Assembly: GCF_048771995.1 (NCBI RefSeq)
Contig: NC_133027.1
Span: 6,568,001-6,632,000, forward strand
Origin: Taeniopygia guttata
Taxonomy: Eukaryota; Chordata; Aves; Passeriformes; Estrildidae
Direction of reading: 5' to 3'
DNA length: 64,000 nucleotides
Below the pieces are notes generated by a model. The model searched no databases and was not told where the DNA came from. It saw only the letters and a program-made list of their open reading frames with translations. Position numbers and translations under genes: made by a program. Every line of letters starts with the position of its first letter. The stretch's first letter is position 1. This document shows positions 1 to 11,200 of this stretch, in pieces.

Positions 1-316
1 GATTCCATAACCCAGCTTTGACTTCTATCTTCAGAGGGAGTTTAACCAGATAAACTGATTTATAAAACAGGGTATTTTTTTTATATTTTAAAAAGATTAT
101 GCCAGAACTGTAGTCAATTTTTAAATTATTTAAAATTCCTGTTCATTTAGCAATATAGTGGTACAAATCAGCTTTAAATGCTGAGCTGTCAAATGCTTCT
201 ATGGTGCAATACTTAAGTATCTTTGCAATGTAAAGGTTATAACTTTGGTGAAAGCTCTGAAGATTTTATAACTACTTTAATACTGACATTCTTTTCAAAA
301 TGTTTGTTTTTTTCAG

Positions 317-358
317 CTTGAAATAGAAAAATTGAAGAAAGCAGTGATGTCTACATGA
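317..358 (+). CDS. CD2AP: CD2AP, last coding exon (partial gene)
   Basis: A poly-pyrimidine tract ending in cag at 314-316 is followed by 13 codons reading LEIEKLKKAVMST and a TGA stop at 356-358. The heptad-like charged/leucine pattern fits the C-terminal coiled coil that ends CD2AP-family adaptors. CD2AP is a cytoplasmic SH3 scaffold linking membrane receptors to actin and endocytosis. In human it lies directly upstream of the ADGRF2/ADGRF4/OPN5 cluster on the same strand, which is the order seen here. All other exons lie left of the window. The call rests on a short peptide plus synteny, so SH3KBP1-like ancestry cannot be excluded from the peptide alone. Confidence 0.72.
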   Translation, partial: LEIEKLKKAVMST

Positions 359-2600
359 GACAGCTATGGACTCAATGTTTTTAACTCACCAGGAATTCAA
401 AGTTGAACACAAGGAGAACTGACTCTTATTTTATTATAATGGATGATCTGGTGTTCTACAGTCTTAAAGAAAATATAGTAAAAAAAAAAAGGAATATAGT
501 CTTATATTCAGAGAAATAAGAAAACAAAAAAGAATAATGATGTAATTTTTTTGCCAATATGAAAGAGGCCTTATTTCTTACTGTGCTGGAATTGCAGACC
601 TTATTTTTTTGGTTTGCTTGAAAATACTACTGAATCTGTATAGGAAGGAGAGGGAATTCATAATAGATTTTTATTGAATACCTGTAGCTTAATTTTTAAA
701 GAGATCTATACTATAAATAGGGTGATCTGTCTTTGCAACTAATCTGTAAAATAGTCTGCTGGAAGGGATGGAATGACTGTATTGTAATTGTAGTCACTAC
801 TTTTCCCCTACATGCAAAAAGGAATATATAATATTTGTATAATTTTGGCAGTCTTACCCAGGGTTATGCTGTTGTGCCTGTCTGCAGTGAGAGTACTCAA
901 CTCATGAACAGCATAAGATTAATAATGAGATAGGAACTAGTGCAATGAAGCAGGTGAAACTCCTATGCATTGTAGAGAGATTGAATGATCTAATTCCAGT
1001 AGTTCAGCAGAACGGTTTGTCACTTGCACTATTGGATTAAAAAGGGATTTAAGACTTAATTGTGAAATTGTGACAAAATTAACTGTTAAACCACAAAATG
1101 CAAGGAATACATAAACAAAGCAAGAGTCCAGTCTTAACCTGTTGTGCCTAAAATATTACAGTGTAGAGCATGAAAGAGTAAATCCTGAAGTCACAGCATC
1201 TGTACTTCTGTGTTTCTGAAGTCATCAGTCTTTCTAGTGGTTCAAGTATGCATCTTGATTTGTTTTTACAATAGTCAGTTTTTTTTAATAATATCTCCAA
1301 ATAAATCCCTTTGGAACTTCGATGCTCTCAAAAGCTCTCAATATTTATATATTTATGCCATGAACTTTCTCAGTATATTGCATACCTCTAAGCTTAGTAA
1401 CATCATTATATTTTAATAAGTGATTGGGACAATTGCTTTGACATCATTGTGCTGGTGTCCAAGATGGTGTCTTTACTTTATGGAAAAGAAGTTGAGATCT
1501 TGTGGGTTACCATTACCTTTAAACCCTGGGCTCAAAACTTGCACCGGAATAATTCACAAATAATATGCAAAGTGATGGGAGACAATGGTATTTATTGCTG
1601 TGTTTGTCTGATTAAAGAATTAAAAAACGTACAGCTTTAGAAAGCCAGTCAAATTCATTATTTCTGTTAATCAGTTCATCTCCTTTTGGTCTGCTGTAAC
1701 TTAAAAGACTAAAACATGCCACATAGTTTGGCAACTTCACCAATAAAAGAAAGTAATTAAGCTTCTCTTCATAGGAGTAGTCATAAATACAGTAATTATT
1801 CAGTATGTCACTTGTTCAAGTGACATGGAAGTGTTACTTCTTGAGAGTAATCACATGCTATGGGATTCTTCCACAGTTTATGTCAAAAAGTTAATTGGGA
1901 AATGTTTGTTCCTGATTCAAATAGTTCATGAAATCTCATTGAAATCTGATCAATACACTATACAGTTATGGAGTAATATCTGCTAGTCAAATTGCTAGTA
2001 AGCTGATTCACTCAATGCTTTCTTTTAACCTTGAATTGCCCAAGAGCATCACAAATGAATTGAGGAATCGTATGCTTCTCATCAGACACTAAAGTCTTGC
2101 CTGGAATTCATGCCTGTAAAGCAGGTGATGAAAAACAAGAATTGAACCTAATGGAGGACCCAGTTTTGTTATACAAGCTCTTCACTGTGGTTGGAGCACG
2201 AAACAAATCTTGGAAGGGGTTGCTCTGCAGAAATTGTGCCCCGTGTGTGAGCTTGCAGAGGATGAACAGAACAAGACAATCAGTTAAAGCCACAAATGAG
2301 AGGTGTTTGTTATTTAATGGCCTTTGTTCGCTATAGCAATAAATGACCCAAGTGCAATGACTTGATTTAATAAACCCTCCTTTAAAAGTCGCTGCTATGA
2401 GTATTTGTAGCCATAAGGAAGTTTCCCTGATGTGTGTCTGTCTTGTTTTCACTTAGTGTTACATACTGGAGTGGAGGGGGAGAGGGTAATGGTTTTGGAG
2501 ACATTCCACAGTACAAGTTCCTAGGAGCAGTGTGCTTCACTGACTTGTCTACTGGTGCTGTAAAATGATGCATGCTATCCAAACTCAGCAAATAAAATGA
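359..2600 (+). other. CD2AP: Probable CD2AP 3' untranslated region
   Basis: This AT-rich stretch follows the terminal stop and has no convincing coding frame or recognised repeat. AATAAA polyadenylation signals occur at 1742-1747, 2338-2343 and 2591-2596, with later ones at 3288-3293 and 4018-4023. A 3'UTR of 2-3 kb is usual for CD2AP. Which signal is used cannot be decided from sequence. Confidence 0.45.
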
Positions 2601-4487
2601 GTATAAAAACCTCTTCAGGCATCTGCTCACTTCTGTTCAGGATTGTCTTGTATGCCCTTAAATTCTTTCCAAGAAGGAGTATAGGGGGTGGAAACAAAGT
2701 ATTTATAATAGTCCCCTTTAAAGTTTTCAGATTTCCATTTACTCACTGGGATGCTCTGGCTCCTTATTATCAGGGTGGCTTAGGATCCAAACAGTTGGAA
2801 AGCTCAATTTTCCTTTGCAAAGATAGCTGGGAGTTTTTAACTTCTCAGGATCTATTCATTCCCCCTTTTTATTCTTCTTGGCCCATATTGAACTGACCTT
2901 ACTGTGCATCTTCAGCAGCTTTATTTAAGATCCCTCTTGCCACTTAGTACATGAATGCATGTTTGAATCCCTTCTTAAGTATGTAGTGAAGAACTGAAAA
3001 CTGGCATGTTTAATAGGGATATGGAAGAGGGAATAGGCACATAAAGAGCAGAACAGCAGAAGGGCATTTTTAAACTGCTAGGTTTTCATTCAATCTTAAG
3101 ATTGTCTAAAAATCTTTTGGTAGTACACAACGTATAGTTTTAAAAAAAAGCAAAATTACAGGTGTACTTGATTTTTTTCCACAAAGATGAATTTTTTTCA
3201 TTAATATTCATGGAAGTTAATTTCTGTTGGAAACCTGTGATTATCGCAAGATTTGAATTGTATAGCAAAGTATTTGTTGAAATTTTAAATAAATACCTTG
3301 TATTCATTAAGATAGGACAAGTCTGTTGTTACCTCTTTCCAAAGGAAATAGTAAACCCAGGTTCACACAGCTGCCTTTTGGCTGCTCTAAAAGTTATCCG
3401 AGATGTTTCTGATCTCTGAGAAAGCATGTAATGAGCATGGCTGGTTGCAGATCTTGGGTAATCGGATTTTGCAAGAGCTGAGGAGACAAACCCCTCCCTG
3501 TAGGTGCCTGAGGAATGCAAACAACCCCAAACAGCTCGTAAAGCATGAGACTGATGCTGCTGGGGTCAGGGTTTGGGGTGCCCTCTTTGTTGGGAGTCAT
3601 GGTTTCAATCTCTTTCCAAGCCCCCTGGGAGCCCAGATTGGCACAGCTTCTTTCTGGGAGAAGCGTGTGGGTATCTGAGGGCTGCAGGGTGCTGGGCTTC
3701 GTGTCCTTCAGAGAGCTCCTGATGTTGAGGGGGTGTTGAGAATCAAGGGCCATTCAGTTTGCCATCACAGTAAAGGTTCAGGGAGTGTGTAGAAGCACAG
3801 CTCCAGGTGACATAGGCAAGAAGCCTTCTGAAACATGTCCGTACCTTGGTTTTTAGCTTTCTTACTTTTAAGTATTTTTTAAAATGATCTCTGTCTGGTA
3901 TTGTATCATGTACAAGTAATTTGACCTTCTCAGGTGGGTTGTTTTGGCTGTGCTTGATGGTGCCTGGCTAAATTCCTACTTGATCCAGATGTGAGGCTGG
4001 CTGTATCAAAGCAGAACAATAAATAATACCTATCTTTAGGTTAAAACTAGAGACATGCCTGTGGCTGAGGACTGGCTGGAGTTGTGACAGCAGACAAAAC
4101 GAGAGGTAACCCCATAAGCTCCTGACTAAAACACTGCAGGAATGTAGAAAAAAAATCAGTGACCAGAGCTGTTCCAAGTCGGTGCTGTGTGAAGTGTTAG
4201 GAATTGCTCTTCTGTAGTGATAAACTACTTGCTGTAAATTTCTGGCTATTGCAAATCTGGCTCTTGGAGGTGAGGTGATATTCAGTGAGCCAACAAGTGA
4301 CCATGGCACAAGGTTAGCAGATAACTGTTACCCTTTATGATGGGATAGCCCTGAAGAAAAGGTTATTATTTGCCCATTGGGCTTTTTAGCTGCACAAGGT
4401 GCTATCAGTAGTGTACTATTGCATGTATGGAGGATAATGCATTAACTTGTCCAGATTTTGATCATGTTTTGAAGTCTTTTAAGAGAT

Positions 4488-4652
4488 TGTTCAGAGATGT
4501 TGTGGGTGCCCCTCCCTGGAAGTGTTTAAGAACAGGTTGGAGGGGGCTTAAAGCAACCTTAGACAGTAGAAGATATCCCTGTCCATGGCAGGGGGTTGGA
4601 ACTGGATGGTGTTAAAGGTCTCTTCCAACCCAAACCGTTCCTGATTCTATGA
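4488..4652 (+). repeat. CR1 LINE 3' fragment
   Basis: The sequence shows the CR1 tail pattern: a 'ccatggcaggg..ttggaactggatg' core, a 'cttccaacccaaac' block and a terminal 'gattctatga' repeat motif. It is 5'-truncated, as most avian CR1 copies are, and diverged. Confidence 0.85.
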
Positions 4653-6923
4653 AATACAGGAGAGCAGAAGTTGCCGCCTGCACCTGGAGGAAGGGCACCA
4701 ACCCCGCAGGTGTGACTGACTCATCCCTGTGGACTCCTGGCAGAGGTGGCAATCTGGCAGATTTGTGGGCGTGTGTGTAACGTGTTTTGTCATTTTGCAG
4801 TGCAATACCTTCATCTGCAGGTTCCTCAGCCTTAATCCAGTCAGGCAAGAAAAGAAGCAGCTGCTGCCCAGCACTATATCTTCATGGGAAAACTCCAAAT
4901 GAGCCAGAGCAGCCAGGCAGGGCTGGGTAAGACTGAGAGAGACTGGGGCAGGATGGCAGCAGATGAGTGGTTAGAGGGTCACCTCTGAGACCTTGGGAAT
5001 CCCTGGCTGGGTTACCTTTGCTCGCAGTATTCCCCAGACTTCTGAAAATGGTGAGTACTTCCACAGAACGTCATTGTTCCAGAGCTGCTGGAGAATTATC
5101 ACTGGTCTGTAAAATTGCTTCATTCATAATCTAAAATGCATTTAATTGCTAAGGCTGTCTTTACTTTGCACTTCTTTCCTTAGTTAGATATTTTAATTAA
5201 CCTTTGTTTTTTTTCTTGTTTTGTAATTGGTCTAATCAGTGTTGTCACTTTTAAGAAAATTTGGAGTTTTCTTATGGCTATATATAAAGATTACTCTTAG
5301 AACCTACTTCACTTAAAGCTACACTTTCCAACTATGATTCCTTTAAAAATACAACTGACACCTTCCTAAGAATTAAGAGCTTTACTTTTTATCCTTGGAT
5401 GACCATGTGAACACTAAAACCTCCTCCTGCAGCCTTAGCTTGCCTGTAGCAATGGCAGGTTATCATGTTACAGTGGCTTATTGAGTCTTAAGCAAGCCAT
5501 GTGGCCATTCAAGCCCTAAAACCAATATATTAGGTTCTGTAATAATGGGTTTAATACTTCTGATAAATCTTGAAGTTGTGAGTTTGTAGTGTTTGGAAAA
5601 ATATATTTCTCTAGCAAATTATTGCAAGGTCAGTATAAATCTTAATTTTGTAAAAAGTATGCTTGTAATTTTCATGTGCAGGACACATTTCCCTGTAAAC
5701 TTAGCTGTAGTTTGTTTTCTGGAGCAGTGGATGGGGGGAGAGGTCACTCCAGGTGATGGAGGAGCCTTTGGCCAGAGACTTTGGGTCCAGCATTGCAGGG
5801 GCTGTCACTCCTGTAGTTGTCATTGTTTGGACAGATCCCTCTGTTTGCTGTGCCTTTGCAGTGTATCCTGCCAGTTGTTAAAATCACGGATATGCTTGGG
5901 ATAGAGGAAAGGAGGATAGTTCTGTAGAGTTTTGCAAGATACTTCAGTTTTACACCAACAGGAGTCAGAGTTAGGGATTTGAATGTAATGCTGTGAACAT
6001 TAACCAATATAGGGATTACTTTTTAAATTCATGATCAGTTTATTTTTTTGCTGTTTCAAGACTCTTTGCTCTCTTGTAACCACTGCCCATCCACTCTCTC
6101 CTTCCTTTTTCCCTTCTGTTGAGGGCTTTGGAATGAACTGGAGAAGCAGGATCATCAGCTGGTGACAATCTCCTGAGCTGTGTGGAAGTGTCCCCTTACT
6201 AGAAAGCCCTTTTCAGATGAGAGGGTATCGACACCTCAGCTGCTCATGTAGCTGTGTCCTGGTACATGGAGGGAGCAGAAATCTCTGGAATTAGAGGACT
6301 ATCATGCTTACAGCTTCTTACAAAGGCAGAGATTATCAGCAGTAGATAGTTTATAAGAGATAAAACATCCTCTCTCTGCTTATGCTTTCATGCGGTCCAG
6401 TGTCACAATACCCATGTTTTTTTCCTAAAGTAACAGTGACTTGCTGCTGTCTTGCTTGTTTTGCCCCGAGTTTCTCCAGCTGCCTTGGCAGGTTGTTGCA
6501 GTGCTGGGACTGGGTGGTTTCCAACATGAGTCAAACAATGCAGCCGAGCCAGCTCAGTGTTCCACTGCTGGCAGGGGCCGGTGTCTTGGTGAGCCCGAGA
6601 TACTTGGAGATGTCCCAGATTTCTGCCTCACTCAGAGGTAACAGCCCTAGGTGGGGTTCCACTTGTGATTAAATACAAAATGAATGTGAATTAATTAGTG
6701 GTGAGACACAATGAGCTCCAGGATTCCGAGCTGTGAAATGGAATTAGGGCTGCAAGCTCACAATAAACATTTAATGACTGCAGAAATCAGAAAGGAATTT
6801 GGTGCAGCCTTTCACCCCAAACCTGTAGGCGTTTCCCAGCCACCTCCCATTCTTTGGCAATATTGATCCGAATATTCTGCTTTGCTTCTCCTGATCCATT
6901 TTAGTTCCTTAGAAGAGCTAGTG

Positions 6924-6965
6924 GCTGCTAGCTTTTAATATGAAAATGCTTTTCATATTAGCAGC
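6924..6965. repeat. Short inverted repeat (hairpin)
   Basis: Perfect 11-bp arms at 6936-6946 (TAATATGAAAA) and 6950-6960 (TTTTCATATTA) are separated by a 3-base loop. An outer GCTGC/GCAGC pairing follows after a one-sided bulge. It is too short to call a microRNA precursor or a transposon. Confidence 0.6.
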
Positions 6966-8128
6966 TTAATTCAGAGGGTGGCATGAGGTTCTCCTTAAGA
7001 GCTACCTTAGAAATCCAGTGTATTGGTTGAACTCTTGCTTTTATGGTAATTTCATTATTAAATTGAAACAGATCTGAAAACATAGAATGGTGGACAAACA
7101 TCACAGATGAAAGGGGCAGCCGGCTGTGTGCCTGGGCCTTTGATGCTGTCTGATGGGAGAGCCTGGAGCCTCTGGATGGGAAAACAGATCTCTCCCAGTG
7201 CAGGACCCCTTCTGCTTCTGATCAGCATCATCTGTGCTGCTCAGTATGTGTCAGGGGGCAAATTGAGGGGCTTCTCTCAAGGCATGGTAATTTGATGAGA
7301 TTTTTATGTTGCCTTCTCTTGAGATCAAGCTGTCATCCTGTTTTGCCACTGTGCATTTGCTTCTTGCTTTAGTGGTTTAGCTTAGTGACTTTTATGCATT
7401 TTATTTTTGAATTTTTTTATTAAATTAATCTACTTATACTTGTGCTGATAGAGTATCAGTGTCTTAATTCCTATGAATCCACAGCAGCTGTTGCTTTTTC
7501 CTTGGACATGTCTAAGATCTAATAATGAGATTTGATGTATCATGTTGTTTTTCCTTCGTTCTCTTTCTTTGCTGGATTATTTTTCCCCAACAAATATGCT
7601 GTAACAAGTTGCATCCTAGGATGCTTAGCTTTTATTAAGGACTGTGGGAAACTTCATGGAGGAAATAGACGTCTGAATCCTTCTGCAAAGGAAATAACTC
7701 TTCACTCTAGCCCATGTTTATCATATTTTGATTTCTGGCCTCTGAGTGCCCACATTTCCTACTCACATGGCAGGAACTGCCCAAGGAGAGCAGAGCATTG
7801 AACCCAGTGGAGATGAGACTGTCTTAAATCACTTCAAAAGGGATCCACAGGCTGAGCTGCTTTAATAAACTTTCCAGCTTACAGTTTACAGTGTTGAACA
7901 GATTTTTTTCCTTATTTTTTTTTTTTAAGAAAGGGATCAAAAGTCATTCTCAGTAAAGGTAATGAATGGCTGAAAATCACCTTATAAGTCCAATAAGGAC
8001 AGTCTCTGGCATAGGTTTAGCTCCTTTTCTGCTAGTAAGTAATCAGACTGTGTTCAAAAAGTGGAAACAGAGATGTCTAAATTTCTTTAACATCTTTCTT
8101 CCAGGAGGAAATCAGCAAATGAGGAGAG

Positions 8129-8206
8129 ATGGATGTGAGGGTGGTCTACTGCCTGTTCCTTTGGGCTGCACACTTCTTCCTGGCCGTGCCACACACCACT
8201 CCCAGG
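8129..8206 (+). CDS. ADGRF4: ADGRF4-like exon: start codon and signal peptide
   Basis: An acceptor at 8103-8104 (tctttcttccag) opens the exon and the ATG is at 8129. The 26 codons begin [20 protein letters not shown], a typical hydrophobic signal sequence. The exon ends in phase 0 at the strong donor gtaagt (8207-8212). The upstream acceptor implies at least one 5'UTR exon further left. CR1-derived sequence starts about eight bases after the exon end. Confidence 0.85.
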
Positions 8207-11200
8207 GTAAGTTTCACTAGACCAGGCTGCTCAAATCCCCACCAAGTGACCTTGAACACTTCCAGGGATGGAGCAGGCACAGCCTGTCAGGACAGCCTGT
8301 TCCAATGTCTCACCACCCTCATCATAAACAACTTCCTCATCTGAGATCTGTGCATGAGCTCAGAGTGTCACTTCAGTAGCAGGGTCCAACTGAAGGCTTC
8401 ATATTCAGAGGCATACTTTAAGTAGGGATTTCTCAGTTGGTCTGTATGAGCCAAGAGCCACAAACTCTGCATTCTGCACCTCAAAAGGACTATTTTCCTC
8501 TTGCAATCCTTTCTGGTTTGTACCAAGGAGTCATCTTTTACTTATTTATGTAAATATTCACTCTACGTTCCACTTCTTATTTTTCAGGGTCTCAGAAACA
8601 AATCAGAGACTGGTGATGAGCAAGGTACAGTGCCTTGGTTAATGCTTTGTGAGATGTCATCAGTTATCAATACTTCATATCCCTGATGCATCACAGACCA
8701 TGGTATGCTATCTTTCACTTTGTAACTGTCTGCTTGGTTTATTTTCCAGGTGCCTGCATAAATCTCATTCCCTGCCAAGATAATGGAGCAATTTGTATTC
8801 AGCCTTGCTCTCCCTCCTTCCATGGGGAGAGGAGCTTTGTCTGTGAGGACAGAAAGTGGCAGATGTTGTCAGATGCTTGTGCAAGCCTGGATGTTCAGTC
8901 CCTTTTTCAGGTGAGGAGGCTGTTGTGCACCTTGGCCTGTGCTTGTAACTTCTTGTGAGGACAGACCCTCCTTCCATGTGCTTTCAGTCTTGAGCAAAGG
9001 GAGATGGTACCCTAAACCACAGAATACTTCGATAGCAGGCTCTGAGTTCATGGAATCAAAGAACTGTTTAAGTTGGAAAAGACCTCTAAGATCATTGAGT
9101 GAAACCATTAGCCCAGCAGCACCATTTCACTCCTGAACCTTGTCTTCAAGTGCCACCTCCACGCTTTTTTTGAACATGTCCAGGGATTGTGATTCCACCA
9201 CTTTCCTGGGCAGTCTCTTCCAAGGCCTGACAACCCTTTCAGAAATTTTTCTTAATATCTAAACCTCCCTTGATGTGACTGGAGACCATGGTCTGTTGTC
9301 CTGTCACTTGTTACCCATGAGAAAAGCCTGGCCCCCACCTCACTATTACCACCTTTCAGGTAGTTGTAAAGAGTGATACAGTCCCCCCTTGAGCCTCCTT
9401 TTTTCCAGGCTGAACATTCCCAAATCCACTCGTCATCAGACTTTGCTCTAGTTCTTTCACAATCTTATATCAGGTGATAGGAAATAAATTTGGGGGAGTC
9501 TTGTGTGGAAACATAATTCAGAAATAAAGTTGCCTTTTTTGCTTGGCTGGTGTTCCTTACATGGATCTTAATCAAGATAAGAACACCCAGCACTGCATCT
9601 CTTGCCTAGTTGTAGCAGTGGCTTCATTTTCATTCTTTTCATTAATTGTCTCAAATCTATTTCCTCCCTCCAGAGGATATCCCAAAGTGAACTCCCATGC
9701 TCTGGAGAACATCTTCCTTTTGTAGGAGGAGGAAAGCTAGGGCATGGGAAGCCTGGAGATGGAGCAAAGCATTTTGGTGCTGGGAATCATAGCTGCCAAG
9801 CTGATTTTTCATGCATCATCCCAGATATCCTGTCTTCACCAGCCATCCCAGGAAACATTGCTGATATAGTGGAATTGCTAAAGAAGATTTCCCTTCTGCT
9901 ATCAGAGAATGTCACTAGAGGAAAAATGCAGGTATTTACTTTTATTGGCTTTGGGAGGTACTTCTGATCTTTACAGAGCTTCCACAAGCACTGTCCAATG
10001 AAGTGGTGGCTGCAGGTCACATGGAGATCACCTGGAAAGCGTTTCCAGATATTTTGTTAGCAGAGAAACTTTTTGACTTATTCATGTGTGATGAAAATAG
10101 ACTGTGGAATTGAATTTCTTTAAAAGCAAAGGTTTTCAGGAACTGCTGCTGCAGGCATGGGCTAGCAGTACAAGGAAGAATTACTTTCTAAAGTACAGCA
10201 CTGTAGGGAAGGCAGCCTTGTACAACAGCTGAGATCTTTCCCTGGTGAACTCAGAAATCAGAGAGCAGGGGAAGAAATACAGAGAGGGTGGTAAAAATCA
10301 GACCTGAACTGTGGGTCAGCATCTGGTATAGAACTATGGTGTCCGGTTTGCTTTATGTTTACTTCTCCAATCACCTTTTGATGTAGGATATGAAAGGATA
10401 GGACAGTTCTAGTAATGAGATGTTTGGGTTTGCTAGGATGGGTCATCGGAATATATTCATTGTCAAAGGATTATTCCTTTTACAGAAATCACTCATTAAT
10501 TAAATTAGCCTTTTTGGAGGTACTGCCAGGAGAATAATATTTGATTTCTTATATCATAAAACTAATTAATTTTATTTTGCTTGTTTGTTTCAGAGCTACA
10601 GCAGGATAGCAAACCATATTCTGAACAGTTCCATCATTTCCAACTGGGCTTTTGTAAAGAACAAAAATGCTGGTTCAATATTACTGGACTCAGTGAATTT
10701 ATTTGCTGGGAAACTTCTTCTAAGAAATGGGTCAGAAAGTATCCAGGAGCCCTTCATCGCTACCAAAGGCTACAGCATACACAGAAACACCTCAAGAAAG
10801 AGCTTTGACTTTTCCATGGAGTTCAATAGCACAGGCAATATTACTGGGCAGGTGGTGATTCCAGAGGAAGAGCTGCTGAGGTTACCCAGAGCTTCCAAAG
10901 CCATCAGCGTTGCATTTCCAACGCTCGGAGCCGTCCTAGCGACCACCCAGCCGGACCCCGCTTTTGTGAACGGGATGGTGCTGTCGGTGTTGCTGCCCGA
11001 GGAGCTCCAGAACATTTTGCTCACCTTTGAGAAGCTGAACAAGCTGGAGCAGGTGGGGGCTCGGTGCGTGGGGTGGCACTCGGCCGAGCGGCGCTGGGAC
11101 CCGCGGGCGTGCGAGGTGCGCGCCCACAACGTCACCGCCGTGGTTTGTGTCTGCGCCCACCGGCGCCGCGCCTACAGCGCCTTCTCCATCCTGATGGCCC

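Larger units (their letters stand above)
2601..8104. other. Intergenic DNA between CD2AP and the ADGRF gene
   Basis: I see no supported coding exon here. The stretch holds one CR1 tail (4488-4652) and a short hairpin (6924-6965). A 5' non-coding exon of the ADGRF gene probably lies somewhere in it, because the start-codon exon has an acceptor at 8103-8104, but I could not locate it. No remnant of a second ADGRF gene was visible. Confidence 0.5.

Noticed and set aside
9726-9931. Alternative start of the fourth receptor exon at the acceptor ending 9725
   Set aside because: The acceptor looks good but is out of phase with the preceding exon; 9674 keeps the frame.
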